From contig NZ_SEMD01000002.1 of assembly GCF_004153165.1 (NCBI RefSeq), forward strand, positions 1-64,000: DNA of 64,000 bases, given 5' to 3'. Source of the DNA: Sporolactobacillus sp. THM7-4 (GTDB lineage: Bacteria > Bacillota > Bacilli > Bacillales > Sporolactobacillaceae). Numbering within the stretch: the stretch's first letter is position 1; each line of letters starts with the position of its first letter. The translations under genes and the position numbers were made by a program. The notes beneath the pieces are model-generated. The model was not told where the DNA came from and searched no databases. It saw nothing but the letters and a program-made list of their open reading frames with translations. Below are positions 1 to 9,206 of the stretch, in pieces.

Positions 1-199
1 CGGCAGACAGGACGAAACGGTCGCGGTTGAACCATTTCGGGTTTGCCGGATTGTGATGCATTTTCTTTGCCCAAAGGGTATAAGCCATCGGTGCCGCGCC
101 CATCGGCAGGCCCGGATGACCGGAATTTGCCTTGTCAATGGCATCGATAGAAAGTGTACGTATTGTATTGATCGACAATTGTTCGATTGGTGTTGTCAT
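1..199 (-). CDS. tkt: Transketolase, N-terminal part (cut by window edge)
   Basis: This is the first 66 codons of transketolase, the thiamine-diphosphate enzyme that moves two-carbon units in the pentose phosphate pathway. The translation begins [17 protein letters not shown] and contains the signature segment [21 protein letters not shown], in which the His of SGHPG lies at the active site. It continues through [14 protein letters not shown] and NRDRFVLSA to the window edge. The start codon is an ATG at 199 with GAGGAG eight bases upstream. In Bacillus subtilis tkt lies not far beyond glnA, which fits the order seen here. The reading frame is intact as far as it can be followed; the remaining roughly 600 residues lie outside. 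No strong promoter was recognised in the 200 bases upstream, although a TTGACA hexamer is present. Confidence 0.93.
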   Translation of the reverse strand, partial: MTTPIEQLSINTIRTLSIDAIDKANSGHPGLPMGAAPMAYTLWAKKMHHNPANPKWFNRDRFVLSA

Positions 200-397
200 G
201 GGTGCATCTCCTCGGGAATTGTTAAAGAAGATTCGTTTCATTTCATCGGATCGAATCCTCAGTCTGTCAACGATTTGTTTAAAAATACCATCCGTATTTC
301 AGTTTAACCGCTTTATTCGTAAGATTCAATCCCGGCCGGCAGAATAGATTCATGTCCCGCCTGCTTCATTATTAGAAGAGGGCCCGCTCCCCCGGAA

Positions 398-2638
398 TCA
401 AATGTTTTTTATTTTTGGAAACGGATTGATCGGTCTTTCCCCCGGATCGTTATTTTTTAATACACTTAAGGTATAGATGAACAGCATAGCGACCGGAATA
501 AAAAAGAGTCCGTTGTACATAAGAACGTTTAAATAAGGGTGTCTTTCAACAGAATAAACCATAAACTGCAAATCCGCACTTTTCAGTTCCTTTTTATTCT
601 GAAACAGTTTGCCTTTTGAGTAAACATCTCTTTGTTCATACTCCCCCCTTCCATTCATCATCAGCAGAAGCCTGGCGCCTCGAGCCCCGGACACTTGTCT
701 GATCAGGATTCTATAGGTATTCTTATTTCCCGGTATTGGCTGACCGGCAACCAAGTTTATCAAACCTCCATGCTTAAATTCCTCGCTGCGGATCGTTTTC
801 CTGCAGAGTTCCCGGCCTGACCCCAATTTCAGCACTGACAGCCTGTATTCGGCACGTCCGCTGGAACCCTTCGAGCCGATACGGATATGATTAAAAGGGC
901 GATCGGCTTGAAAAGTCTGCTCCACTTGATGGTTTCGGTCGACAACTGCATATGTTTGCCCCGTTTTTATCGTTTGGTCGACAATGTAGCGATTCTCCAT
1001 TCCTCTTGTCTGTGTTAATCGATCAAAACTGTTATAATAGACCGCGGCAAGACTAAAAAACAGGCAAACAGCAAGGATCAGGCGTAAAGGGATCAGTAAA
1101 TGTCTTCGCCTTGCCGCCTCGACAGACCGATCAGCAAGATACATCAGCTCTTCAAGGCCAAAGATACTGCCGATGAGTGCCAAAGGGGTAAATAATAACG
1201 AATATCGGGGTTCAGCCTCCCAAATACAAACATAGAAGAGAAAGCTTCCAAACAGGCAGATTTGAATCAGAAAGTTGAGATCATACGTTTTCAAACGAAA
1301 GAAACGGATCGTCGACAGCCCAAGTAATAACAAACTGGCAATATGAAAGACCTGTATAAGAAGCAGCATCAGCTGCTTCTCGTCTCCGTACACATAATCA
1401 TACGTCCGGGAATAATCGGACGTTATTTTCGTATACCAGTAATATCCGCGTGATCCATCGGCAAACGTTCTCGCCGCTTTGACAACCCAGAGACGTATCA
1501 TGCCGGCAACTTTCAGCTCTGCTATTCTTTTTCGTATTTCCTTTAATTCGACTGCTTTCTTTTGCTCCTGAGTGCGTGGGGTAAGAGACAGTCTAAGATC
1601 ATGCACACTGTATCTTCCCTCGCGATCAAGCCCGATCATCACCCAATGCGTCAATGGCATCCGGTATCGGTCATTTTGTGTAAATCCAAGGTGCTGATAA
1701 TACATTTGCGCCGAAACATTCACGGTGATCAAAGTAATGAAAATAACAGCCGTCAATATGACTGCTTTTCTGAACTTAATCGCAAAGCACATAAAGATAA
1801 TCAATGCAGGCAAAAAAATAATCATGTTCTGTCTGATCTGATATCCAAGAGCAAGCATCAGGCCGAGAATGAGGATGTATCTGACTTTTTCCGTCCTGCT
1901 GTACAGTGTCCACAGATAAATCAGGACAGGCGGGAACAGGACAGCGACCGGATCAGAATAGAAATAATTGATATAAAGAAAGAGAGGAAAACAAGTCAGA
2001 GTAATAAGAAGAAAAATCAATCCCGTTTTTAAATTAAAATGATTCACAACCAGTTTCCAGGAGAAATAAATCGCCGTATTCAAACAAAACGCCAGGGTCA
2101 CTCGATCCGCCCAGGCAAACAGCCCGGGGTTTCCGAAAGCAAGATATCGATAAATCAGGTATCGCAGCACCGTGATCGGGATATTGTTCGGGTAAACCTG
2201 AAAATAAATGCGATCAGCCGGACTCTTCTGTTCGAGCAGCTGGACCGCCCCCGTGTAAACATGACCGCCGTCGACGTCGGGAGGCAGGATACCGTGAAAC
2301 AGGAGAATCAGTGTGGATTCTGTAATTAAAAGAATACCAACTGTTCCGATCGTCAGGTTCCTGATCCAATGATGTGAAAGTCCTGATAAAATGCGGTACA
2401 GAGTTATGTAAAAAATAAGGACGACGACTGAAAAAAGCAGCAGGGCAAAAGATAAACCCCAGACAGAACCTCCATGGCCGGTAAAAACAACATTTTGACG
2501 GCTAAAAAGAGCCGGCATCACGAAGCTTGTCGTCCAAACAAAAAAAACAGCCAGACCGAACACGGCTAAAAAAATAGCGAGCAGATTTCTTTTTATACAA
2601 GTCAATTTTTTCACATCCAACGAATAGTGATCAGACAT
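398..2638 (-). CDS. Polytopic GT-C-like membrane glycosyltransferase (paralogue 1)
   Basis: This is a large integral membrane protein of about 746 residues. About a dozen hydrophobic segments fill residues 20-520, a soluble and probably extracytoplasmic domain covers about 550-710, and a final membrane helix precedes a short tail. Acidic residues in the first large loop (PPDVDGGHVY) and in YFYSDPVA, plus the late motif WEAEPRYSLLF, resemble the loop carboxylates of GT-C fold glycosyltransferases that use lipid-linked sugars. That assignment is inferred from topology and motifs; the substrate is unknown. The gene is a clear paralogue of the one at 6783-8966, with shared stretches such as YFQVYPNNIPITVLRY and KAARTFADGS. 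It lies just downstream of ribH in the same direction. The start is uncertain: an ATG at 2638 is preferred, but no good ribosome binding site precedes it. No convincing terminator follows. Confidence 0.6.
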   Translation of the reverse strand: MSDHYSLDVKKLTCIKRNLLAIFLAVFGLAVFFVWTTSFVMPALFSRQNVVFTGHGGSVWGLSFALLLFSVVVLIFYITLYRILSGLSHHWIRNLTIGTVGILLITESTLILLFHGILPPDVDGGHVYTGAVQLLEQKSPADRIYFQVYPNNIPITVLRYLIYRYLAFGNPGLFAWADRVTLAFCLNTAIYFSWKLVVNHFNLKTGLIFLLITLTCFPLFLYINYFYSDPVAVLFPPVLIYLWTLYSRTEKVRYILILGLMLALGYQIRQNMIIFLPALIIFMCFAIKFRKAVILTAVIFITLITVNVSAQMYYQHLGFTQNDRYRMPLTHWVMIGLDREGRYSVHDLRLSLTPRTQEQKKAVELKEIRKRIAELKVAGMIRLWVVKAARTFADGSRGYYWYTKITSDYSRTYDYVYGDEKQLMLLLIQVFHIASLLLLGLSTIRFFRLKTYDLNFLIQICLFGSFLFYVCIWEAEPRYSLLFTPLALIGSIFGLEELMYLADRSVEAARRRHLLIPLRLILAVCLFFSLAAVYYNSFDRLTQTRGMENRYIVDQTIKTGQTYAVVDRNHQVEQTFQADRPFNHIRIGSKGSSGRAEYRLSVLKLGSGRELCRKTIRSEEFKHGGLINLVAGQPIPGNKNTYRILIRQVSGARGARLLLMMNGRGEYEQRDVYSKGKLFQNKKELKSADLQFMVYSVERHPYLNVLMYNGLFFIPVAMLFIYTLSVLKNNDPGERPINPFPKIKNI

Positions 2639-2739
2639 GGTTTCTAATATCAAGATAAAACTGGATTAAGGCATGAAATATTCCTTAATCCTGATCATCG
2701 GTTATTCGTCTTTAAGTCAGTCAGGCAGCTAAATCGTTA

Positions 2740-3207
2740 TTATTCAATGACACGACTGAGGTTTGCCATCTCAATACCGGTTACCGCGGCATCCCAGCCT
2801 TTATTACCTGATTTAGTGCCTGCCCGTTCAACAGCCTGTTCAATGTTCTCAGTCGTGAGAACTCCGAAGACAACGGGAACCCCCGTATCCAGACTGATCC
2901 GCGCGACTCCTTTCGACACTTCGTTGCAAACATAATCATAGTGGGACGTAGCTCCGCGAATAACCGCTCCCAGTGCAAGAATCGTATGATAGCGGCCCGT
3001 TTCAGCCATTTTCTTAGCCAATAAAGGTATTTCAAAGGCGCCCGGAACCCAGGCAACATCAATGTTCTCATCTTCAACCCCATGACGAACCAGCGCATCG
3101 CGGGCTCCGGATAAGAGTCTGGTCGTGATAAAGTCATTAAAACGGCTGACAACGATACCCACTTTCAAACCCTGTCCGATCAGCTTACCTTCAAATGTCT
3201 TTCCCAT
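2740..3207 (-). CDS. ribH: 6,7-dimethyl-8-ribityllumazine synthase
   Basis: Lumazine synthase (riboflavin synthase beta chain) condenses 5-amino-6-ribitylaminouracil with 3,4-dihydroxy-2-butanone 4-phosphate; it normally assembles into hollow icosahedral or pentameric particles. The 155-residue product has the family landmarks: the early SRFND segment, WVPGAFEIP, the [15 protein letters not shown] active-site stretch with its catalytic His, and [15 protein letters not shown]. The start was set at the ATG at 3207 because TGGAGGAA sits seven bases before it and the protein then has the usual length; the in-frame extension upstream is not family-like. It is the last gene of the ribDEBAH operon, 50 bases after ribBA, and should be controlled by the FMN riboswitch upstream of ribD. 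Confidence 0.96.
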   Translation of the reverse strand: MGKTFEGKLIGQGLKVGIVVSRFNDFITTRLLSGARDALVRHGVEDENIDVAWVPGAFEIPLLAKKMAETGRYHTILALGAVIRGATSHYDYVCNEVSKGVARISLDTGVPVVFGVLTTENIEQAVERAGTKSGNKGWDAAVTGIEMANLSRVIE

Positions 3208-3257
3208 ATTAATTCCTCCATTGATTTTTATCTCATCTATCACTTATGAACCGCGTT

Positions 3258-4442
3258 TTAAAGATGGAGCAGGTGCCCCATTTTTTCGGCTTTTGTCATC
3301 ATGTATCGTTTGTTTTCCTTGACGATCGGCATCTCAAGCGGTACTCTTTCGATTTTGGAAATGCCATGCTTTTTGAGATCAGAAATTTTAACGGGGTTAT
3401 TGGTCAATAACTGAACATCGGTGATTCCAAGATCGCGCAATATTTCAGCCGCCGTCTGATAATCTCTCAGATCTGCCGGAAAACCGAGATGTTCATTTGC
3501 TTCTACAGTATCATCGCCGGCCTCCTGCAGCTTGTACGCTCTCAGCTTATTGATTAATCCGATACCCCGCCCTTCCTGGCGCAAATAGATCACGACACCT
3601 GCTCCCCGTCTCTCGATCATCTCCAGCGCGGCGTGAAGCTGAGGCCCGCAATCGCAGCGCTTTGAACCGAAGACGTCTCCTGTCAGGCATTCAGAGTGTA
3701 ACCGGACAAGTGTCGGTCCGCTACCGACTTCTCCTTTGACAAGAGCAATCGACTCTTTATTGTCAAAAGGACTCGTATAACCAATGATTTTAAAGTGGCC
3801 GTATTCGGTCGGCAGATCAGCCATCACGTCCCGCCTGATACCATGACGGCTTCGGTAAGCAATCAGATCCTTGATCGTAATCATTTTCATTCCGAACGTT
3901 TGGGCCATTTTTTCAAGTTCAGGAAAACGCGCCATCCGCCCGTCATCCCGTATAATTTCACAAATAACCCCGGCAGGCTTAGTCCCCGCGAGTCTTGCCA
4001 GATCGACAGCCGCTTCTGTATGTCCTGCACGCTCCAATACCCCTCCATCTTTTGCAATCAGCGGAAAAACGTGCCCGGGGCGATTGAAGTCGGAAGCGAG
4101 AGCACTCTCAGAGACCAGTGCACGAATCGTCAGCGAACGTTCGAAAGCACTGATGCCCGTTTTCGTTTCTTTGTGATCAATACTGACTGTAAAAGCCGTT
4201 TCATGATGGTCGGTATTGTTGTCGACCATCGGCTTAAGGCCAAGGGAGCCGGCAAGTGACGCGCTGACCGGAGTACAAAGCAGTCCCTTTCCATGTGTAA
4301 TCATAAAATTAATCGTCTGCGGTGTGACTTTTTCAGCAAGGGCAACCAGATCCCCTTCGTTTTCCCGATTCTCATCGTCAACAACAATCACTATCTTTCC
4401 ATCTTTCAAGTCCTGAAGGGCTTCTTCAATTGAAGACAGCAT
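3258..4442 (-). CDS. ribBA: Bifunctional 3,4-dihydroxy-2-butanone-4-phosphate synthase / GTP cyclohydrolase II
   Basis: This fusion enzyme supplies both inputs of riboflavin synthesis. Residues 1-200 are the RibB domain, which makes dihydroxybutanone phosphate from ribulose 5-phosphate and shows the acidic loop [12 protein letters not shown] and the [13 protein letters not shown] segment. Residues about 205-394 are the RibA domain, GTP cyclohydrolase II, with the zinc-binding cysteines in [19 protein letters not shown] and the catalytic RQEGRGIGL motif. The 394-residue length is normal for the Bacillus fusion. The ATG at 4442 follows an ideal AGGAGGAA site. The gene sits between ribE and ribH in the rib operon. 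Both halves look intact, so both activities are expected. Confidence 0.97.
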   Translation of the reverse strand: MLSSIEEALQDLKDGKIVIVVDDENRENEGDLVALAEKVTPQTINFMITHGKGLLCTPVSASLAGSLGLKPMVDNNTDHHETAFTVSIDHKETKTGISAFERSLTIRALVSESALASDFNRPGHVFPLIAKDGGVLERAGHTEAAVDLARLAGTKPAGVICEIIRDDGRMARFPELEKMAQTFGMKMITIKDLIAYRSRHGIRRDVMADLPTEYGHFKIIGYTSPFDNKESIALVKGEVGSGPTLVRLHSECLTGDVFGSKRCDCGPQLHAALEMIERRGAGVVIYLRQEGRGIGLINKLRAYKLQEAGDDTVEANEHLGFPADLRDYQTAAEILRDLGITDVQLLTNNPVKISDLKKHGISKIERVPLEMPIVKENKRYMMTKAEKMGHLLHL

Positions 4443-4482
4443 GTGATTCCTCCTGTTTTAATTTAAGATTGAATTCATCAGG

Positions 4483-5139
4483 TTAATACGGGATAAAGCC
4501 GTTCTCTTTGAGTTTTTCGTAGGTTAAAGTGCCTTTATTTTCAGCCGTTTCTGTCCTGTCGAACTGTTTCCTGATATATTTTTGCATCATGTCGCACTCG
4601 ATATTAACCATGTCGCCGGCCTTTTTTTTTCCAAGAATCGTCTTCGCAAACGTGTGTGGAATCAGCGATATTGTAAACATCCGGTCATCAACATGGAACA
4701 CGGTCAGGCTCGTCCCGTCAATGGCGACCGATCCTTTCTGCACGAGGCCATTCAGGACTTCAGGCGGTGCCTCAATATCGATGTAACGAGCATTTCCCTT
4801 TGGAACGATCCTGACCATCCGTCCGGTTGCATCGACGTGACCGGCGACCATATGCCCCCCGTAACGGTCTCCCGCCTTCATCGCACGCTCCAGATTCAGG
4901 GGATCGCCTTTACGCAAATTCTTTAATGTCGTCGCCTGAATCGTCTCCGGCATCACGTCAGCTGAAAAACGACTGGCTGTCCGACTGGTTATCGTCAGGC
5001 AGACTCCGTTAACAGCTATGCTGTCGCCCAGTTCCGCATCATCAAGAATCCGGTCAGCCTGAATCGAAATACGGATTGCGTCTGGACGTTTCTCGATCGA
5101 GTCGACATGACCTATTTCTTCGATAAGTCCAGTGAACAT
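4483..5139 (-). CDS. ribE: Riboflavin synthase, alpha subunit
   Basis: Riboflavin synthase dismutates two molecules of 6,7-dimethyl-8-ribityllumazine to riboflavin and the ribitylaminouracil precursor. The protein starts MFTGLIEEIG, the invariant N-terminus of the family, and carries the typical tandem lumazine-binding barrels: GDSIAVNGVCLTI in the first half and GSVAIDGTSLTV in the second. The start was set at the ATG at 5139 because AAGGGAGG lies nine bases upstream and the family always begins with MFTG; a GTG nine bases earlier is in frame but abuts the binding site. The start lies inside the last codons of ribD, which suggests translational coupling. A longer than usual charged tail ends the roughly 218-residue product. 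Confidence 0.95.
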   Translation of the reverse strand: MFTGLIEEIGHVDSIEKRPDAIRISIQADRILDDAELGDSIAVNGVCLTITSRTASRFSADVMPETIQATTLKNLRKGDPLNLERAMKAGDRYGGHMVAGHVDATGRMVRIVPKGNARYIDIEAPPEVLNGLVQKGSVAIDGTSLTVFHVDDRMFTISLIPHTFAKTILGKKKAGDMVNIECDMMQKYIRKQFDRTETAENKGTLTYEKLKENGFIPY

Positions 5140-6233
5140 CCCGCGCACCCTCCCTTTGGAATTAAAGTGATCTTAAGATCCCGACCCAGTTTTTCCACGT
5201 TTTCAAACGACAATTCCTGAGCATCCGCCAGTTTTTCGATACCTGCTCCTCCAACCGACGGCAGCGCGTCGATTCCGCCGATCAGTTTGGGAGCAAGGTA
5301 GGCGATCACGCGGTTGTACGCATGCGCGAGGACAAAACTTCCGTGAACCGTTGCCCCTCCTTCGACAAGCAGCGAAGTAATCTCTTTCTTCCCCAGATAC
5401 TCCAGCAGTTGTCTTATTTTGATGGTCTCCGCTGGCATTCTGATCACTGCAACGTCATCATTTTGGATTCTGAACGCTTTGTTCCGGTCTATCCCCTTTC
5501 CGGTAAAAATCCAGGTCGGCGCCGCGCCGTCATTCAGAATCCGGGCGTCCTCACGGATCCGCAAATGGGTATCAAGAACGATTCGGACCGGATTTCTCCC
5601 TTCAATACCCGAACAAACCGTTAAACTCGGATCATCGGCCAGCACCGTACCGATACCGACAAGAATCGCATCATGAATCTTGCGCAGCCTGTGGCCGTCA
5701 CGTCTCGATTCCTCACCCGTGATCCACTGGCTTTCTTTTCCCGCCGTTGCTGTCTTTCCATCGAGGCTTGAAGCGATTTTTAATGTGACATACGGTGTTC
5801 GGTGCCTGATAAAATGAAAGAAAAAAGGGTTCAGCTGGTCCGCCTCTTTCTGCAATACACCGGTCTCAACAATAATCCCGGCCTGACGCATTCTTTCAAT
5901 GCCGCGGCCTGAGACGAGCGGGTTCGGATCACGGGACGCGATCACAACCTTCCTGAGCCCGCTCCTGATAATCAAATCGGCGCACGGCGGTGTCCTTCCA
6001 AAATGCGAGCACGGTTCGAGTGTTACATAAATCGTTCCTCCATCGGCCCGCTTCCCGGCCATACGGAGTGCATTCACCTCTGCATGTGCCTCTCCGGCTT
6101 TAAGATGGGCACCTGTTCCAACAATTTCTCCTTGATTGACCACTACGGCTCCGACCGCGGGATTCGGACTCGTCTGACCAATCGTCGCTCTCGCAAGATC
6201 AATCGCCAGTTTCATGTATTCCTCTTTTTCCAA
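5112..6233 (-). CDS. ribD: Bifunctional diaminohydroxyphosphoribosylaminopyrimidine deaminase / 5-amino-6-(5-phosphoribosylamino)uracil reductase
   Basis: RibD performs the second and third steps of riboflavin synthesis. The N-terminal cytidine-deaminase-like domain (about 1-145) carries the zinc motif HAEVNAL and PCSHFGRTPPC. The C-terminal reductase domain (about 147-365) shows TLKIASSLDGKTA, the NADPH-binding GIGTVLADDPSLT region and LLVEGGATVHGSF. The start is a TTG at 6233 preceded by AAGGTGATGA; the N-terminus MEKEEYMKLAIDLA then lines up with the Bacillus enzymes, though an ATG six codons on is possible. It is the first gene of the operon, behind an FMN riboswitch and its terminator. 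The C-terminal dozen residues overlap ribE and include two cysteines, a small extension of the usual end. Confidence 0.96.
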   Translation of the reverse strand: MEKEEYMKLAIDLARATIGQTSPNPAVGAVVVNQGEIVGTGAHLKAGEAHAEVNALRMAGKRADGGTIYVTLEPCSHFGRTPPCADLIIRSGLRKVVIASRDPNPLVSGRGIERMRQAGIIVETGVLQKEADQLNPFFFHFIRHRTPYVTLKIASSLDGKTATAGKESQWITGEESRRDGHRLRKIHDAILVGIGTVLADDPSLTVCSGIEGRNPVRIVLDTHLRIREDARILNDGAAPTWIFTGKGIDRNKAFRIQNDDVAVIRMPAETIKIRQLLEYLGKKEITSLLVEGGATVHGSFVLAHAYNRVIAYLAPKLIGGIDALPSVGGAGIEKLADAQELSFENVEKLGRDLKITLIPKGGCAGCSLDLSKK

Positions 6234-6270
6234 ATCATCACCTTCTGTCAGAAACTCGTTTTAAATGCAA

Positions 6271-6304
6271 ATAAAACCCCCGAAGGAACAAACTCCGGGG
6301 GCGA
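6271..6304 (-). terminator. Intrinsic terminator of the FMN riboswitch
   Basis: Read on the minus strand, a G+C-rich hairpin with arms CCCCCGGAG and CTTCGGGGG is followed by TTTTATTT. It lies between the FMN aptamer and ribD, about 40 bases before the ribD start. That is where the expression platform of a transcription-attenuating FMN riboswitch is expected. With FMN bound the hairpin should form and stop transcription; a competing antiterminator pairing was not worked out. Confidence 0.85.
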
Positions 6305-6426
6305 CCATGTGAGAAGGAACTGATATCTGCCGATTGATCCATTGAGCGCTGCTTAAATAAGCTCGCGAATTGCAGAAACAAACGGTACATTTCGATGTTT
6401 CAGACAGATACCCTTTGCCTTTTCAT

Positions 6427-6578
6427 TAATCCTTCTCCCATCCAGACTTTACTGTCGGCTTCAGCTTCTCACTGAATCCACCGCTTGCCAGACTGACATG
6501 GCCGCGGGTCGCGGGCTAAGGCTTTGATACAACAGCCATTACCGCCGGTTGGGAATTTCACCCGACCCCGAAGGATAA
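6427..6578 (-). promoter_or_regulatory. FMN riboswitch (RFN element)
   Basis: The minus strand carries the conserved RFN aptamer: it opens near TTCGGGGTCGGGTGAAATTC, continues with CCCAACCGGCGGTAAT, then AGCCCGCGACCCGC, a variable arm, GGTGGATTCAGTGAGAAGC, and GCCGACAGTAAAGTCTGGAT with GGGAGAAGG at the end. These blocks occur in the order of the family and can form the closing stem. The aptamer lies upstream of ribD with an intrinsic terminator in between, so it is expected to shut off the whole rib operon when FMN is abundant. Confidence 0.97.
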
Positions 6579-6782
6579 ATTGAAAGATGCAGTTATTTAT
6601 GAATGCAGCAGCCGGGCAGCGATCACATTCAGGAAGAACTGTCTAAACAGTCATTCTTACAGTCGACTCCCGACGCTGTTCATGTGTTTTAACAAAATTA
6701 GCGTTTCACTTACTGATCACAAAAATAATAACATGTTTTAACCGGAAAATCCATCACTTTAGCCTTGTGTGCCATTTAAGGT

Positions 6783-8966
6783 TCACCTCAATTTTGCTTC
6801 TAAACCTGAACTCAATACGTATAAGCAAAGGAACAAAAGCGGAAGGGCAAAAATCAATAAGAAAGTGCCAGTATGCAGATAAGGACGCGTTTCCAGTCGA
6901 TACACCTGAAACTGGATATCGACGTTTTTAAGCGGACGATGATCCTGAAAAAGACCGCCCCCGAGATACATATCCCTCAGCTCGAATATGCCTTTTCCAT
7001 GAATCGAAATCCCAAGTTCAGCCTTTCGAGAGCCCGAAATTTGTCTCAGCTGCAGTCTGTAGCCCTGCCTTCTGTCCGGGATCATCCGGTTAAACGAAAA
7101 ATCAGTTAATCGATCTGCCTTCAAAGATCGGCTTTCTATCTCTTTGGTTGCCACGACCTGATGGGTTCCCTCCGCAATAACAGCCATGCGATATTTCCCC
7201 TGTCCCGCCCAATGATGGACACCAATCGAAATATGATTAAACGGTTCACAGGCTTGAAAAGTCTGATCCATTTCATGGTACCGGTCGACAACCGCGGCAA
7301 TCTTTCCTCTTTTCAGGATCTGATTCACGACATATCGTTTTTGAACCCGGGGTTCCTGCGTCAGGCGATCAAAATTTATCCATGCACATGCAGCAACGGC
7401 GACGCAGAGACCGATGGCGATCATTTTGGGTATTTGTCCTCCTGATCGGTTCCAGATCTGAATTTTTTTTATCCTGTCTAAGATAAGGATCCATTCGTTC
7501 AGACCATAAATGCCGGCAATCAGGAACATAAGCACAAACAACAGTGAATAGCGCGGCTCTGCCTCCCATAAAAAAGTATAAAAAAGAAAGTTTCCGAATA
7601 GACAGATCTGGACAAGAAGGCTTTCATCAATTTTTTTTATCCGAATAAATCGGAAGGAAGACAGTAGCAGAAAAATATAATTGACGATGTGGAAAGCCTG
7701 AATCACAAACATCATCAGCTGTTTCCGTTCACCGAAGAGATAATCATAGGTAAGCGAATAACGGGCCGTATTACCCGTGTACCAATAATAGCCCATTGAG
7801 CCGTCGGCAAACGTGCGGGCGGCTTTAATCGCCCAAAGATAAAAAAGACCGGAACTTCCTTTCTTTTCTATTCTCTTCCTGATTTCGGACCAATCCACAG
7901 CTTTTTTCTCCTGCCGCGAAGTCTGAGCCATGGTTAATTTAAAATCATCGATATTGTAACGTCCATATTCAGACAAACCCATCATCACCCAGTGTGAAGC
8001 AGGTGTCTTCAGTTCGGTATTTCCATCCAGCCTGAGATGCGTGTAATAAAAAGGAAACAGGCTATTACCAATCAGCAAAAATGAAAGAACAATGGCTGAA
8101 TAACGGACCGCATGCCTCAGTTTCAGTACAAAAACCAAATAAATCATGAAAGCGGGTACAAACAATACAAGATTTTGCCTGATCTGGCAGCCGATCGCAA
8201 GGCATAAACCGAGAAGAATAATATACGTCAGCTTTTTTGTCTTCCGATATCGGATCCACAGGTACAGAAACAGGGGAGGAAACATCAATGCGACCGTATC
8301 AGAATAAAAATAGAGCGTATAAAAGAAGAGGGGAAAACAGGTCAGGACAGCGAGCAAGAAAAGAATGCCCTTTTTCCGGCCAAACTGTTCAACGATCACT
8401 TTCCATGAAAAGAAGATTCCGATGTCCAGGAAAAGAGCACAGAAACCACGATCAACTGGTAAAAGTAAATCAGAACGGCCAAACGTAAAAATCTTATAAA
8501 TCCAGTAGCGCAGCACGGTGATTGGGATATTGTTCGGATAGACCTGAAAATAGATACTATCCTCAAAATGCTTCTGCCGGACTAATTCAAGCGCTTTTAA
8601 ATAAATGTGACCTCCGTCAATTGCCGGTGGCAGAATATCTTTGAAAAGGATCAACACCGTCAACTCGACAGTCAAAATCACGATCGCTAAAATATGAGTG
8701 ATGTAACGAATCCAATGATCGGGCATTAAGGATAAAATCCGTTCGACCGCTGTAAAAAAGAGCAGAATAACAAGAGCAAAAAGGAGCAAAGCTCCCGATA
8801 TCCCGATCAATGAAATACGGTTTTCCAAAAACAGCCCGTGATGATGCTGCAGGAAAATCGGCCCGATGATACTTATGGTTAATACGAAAAGCCCAAACAG
8901 AAAGAAAGCCGTACAAAAGACCCGGACGAGTCCATTCTTAAAACTCACCAAAAACGTCACACCCAA
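6783..8966 (-). CDS. Polytopic GT-C-like membrane glycosyltransferase (paralogue 2)
   Basis: This 727-residue membrane protein is a full-length paralogue of the one at 398-2638 and has the same plan: about twelve hydrophobic segments in residues 10-520, an external beta-rich domain around 540-690, and one last helix. It keeps the putative catalytic loop PPAIDGGHIY, the YFYSDTVA motif, the KAARTFADGSMGYYWYT block and WEAEPRYSLLF. The fold and glycosyltransferase role are inferred from topology and acidic loop residues; no substrate can be named. The start is unclear: the open frame reaches a TTG at 8966, but a GTG at 8948 has a somewhat better GGGTGTGA site. It lies upstream of the FMN riboswitch, so it is not part of the riboswitch-controlled transcript. 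Confidence 0.6.
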   Translation of the reverse strand: MGVTFLVSFKNGLVRVFCTAFFLFGLFVLTISIIGPIFLQHHHGLFLENRISLIGISGALLLFALVILLFFTAVERILSLMPDHWIRYITHILAIVILTVELTVLILFKDILPPAIDGGHIYLKALELVRQKHFEDSIYFQVYPNNIPITVLRYWIYKIFTFGRSDLLLPVDRGFCALFLDIGIFFSWKVIVEQFGRKKGILFLLAVLTCFPLFFYTLYFYSDTVALMFPPLFLYLWIRYRKTKKLTYIILLGLCLAIGCQIRQNLVLFVPAFMIYLVFVLKLRHAVRYSAIVLSFLLIGNSLFPFYYTHLRLDGNTELKTPASHWVMMGLSEYGRYNIDDFKLTMAQTSRQEKKAVDWSEIRKRIEKKGSSGLFYLWAIKAARTFADGSMGYYWYTGNTARYSLTYDYLFGERKQLMMFVIQAFHIVNYIFLLLSSFRFIRIKKIDESLLVQICLFGNFLFYTFLWEAEPRYSLLFVLMFLIAGIYGLNEWILILDRIKKIQIWNRSGGQIPKMIAIGLCVAVAACAWINFDRLTQEPRVQKRYVVNQILKRGKIAAVVDRYHEMDQTFQACEPFNHISIGVHHWAGQGKYRMAVIAEGTHQVVATKEIESRSLKADRLTDFSFNRMIPDRRQGYRLQLRQISGSRKAELGISIHGKGIFELRDMYLGGGLFQDHRPLKNVDIQFQVYRLETRPYLHTGTFLLIFALPLLFLCLYVLSSGLEAKLR

Positions 8967-9155
8967 TAAGAAAATTTAGTTACCGATCCGGGTTTATTAT
9001 TTGTTAGTTGTATCCCATTCATTACTCCCAGTCGCAAGAAAACTTTTTTGTATACTTCCTTCTGTTACCGGAAAACCTTTAAAGCTTAGAATTTAGATGA
9101 GTCACCTGACTGACCGAAGAAAAATAATCCATGACACAGCCTCCATGATTCTAAA

Positions 9156-9187
9156 AAAAAAGAACCGGGTACAGACCCGATTCTTTT
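9156..9187 (-). terminator. Intrinsic terminator after fruA
   Basis: On the minus strand an AAAAGAATCGGGT arm, a short loop and its partner ACCCGGTTCTTTT are followed by a run of T. It begins about 20 bases after the fruA stop codon and closes the fructose PTS unit before the GT-C gene begins. The A-run on the other side could let it work on the plus strand too, but no plus-strand gene ends there. Confidence 0.85.
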
Positions 9188-9206
9188 GTGTTTCTTCTGT
9201 TCATAT

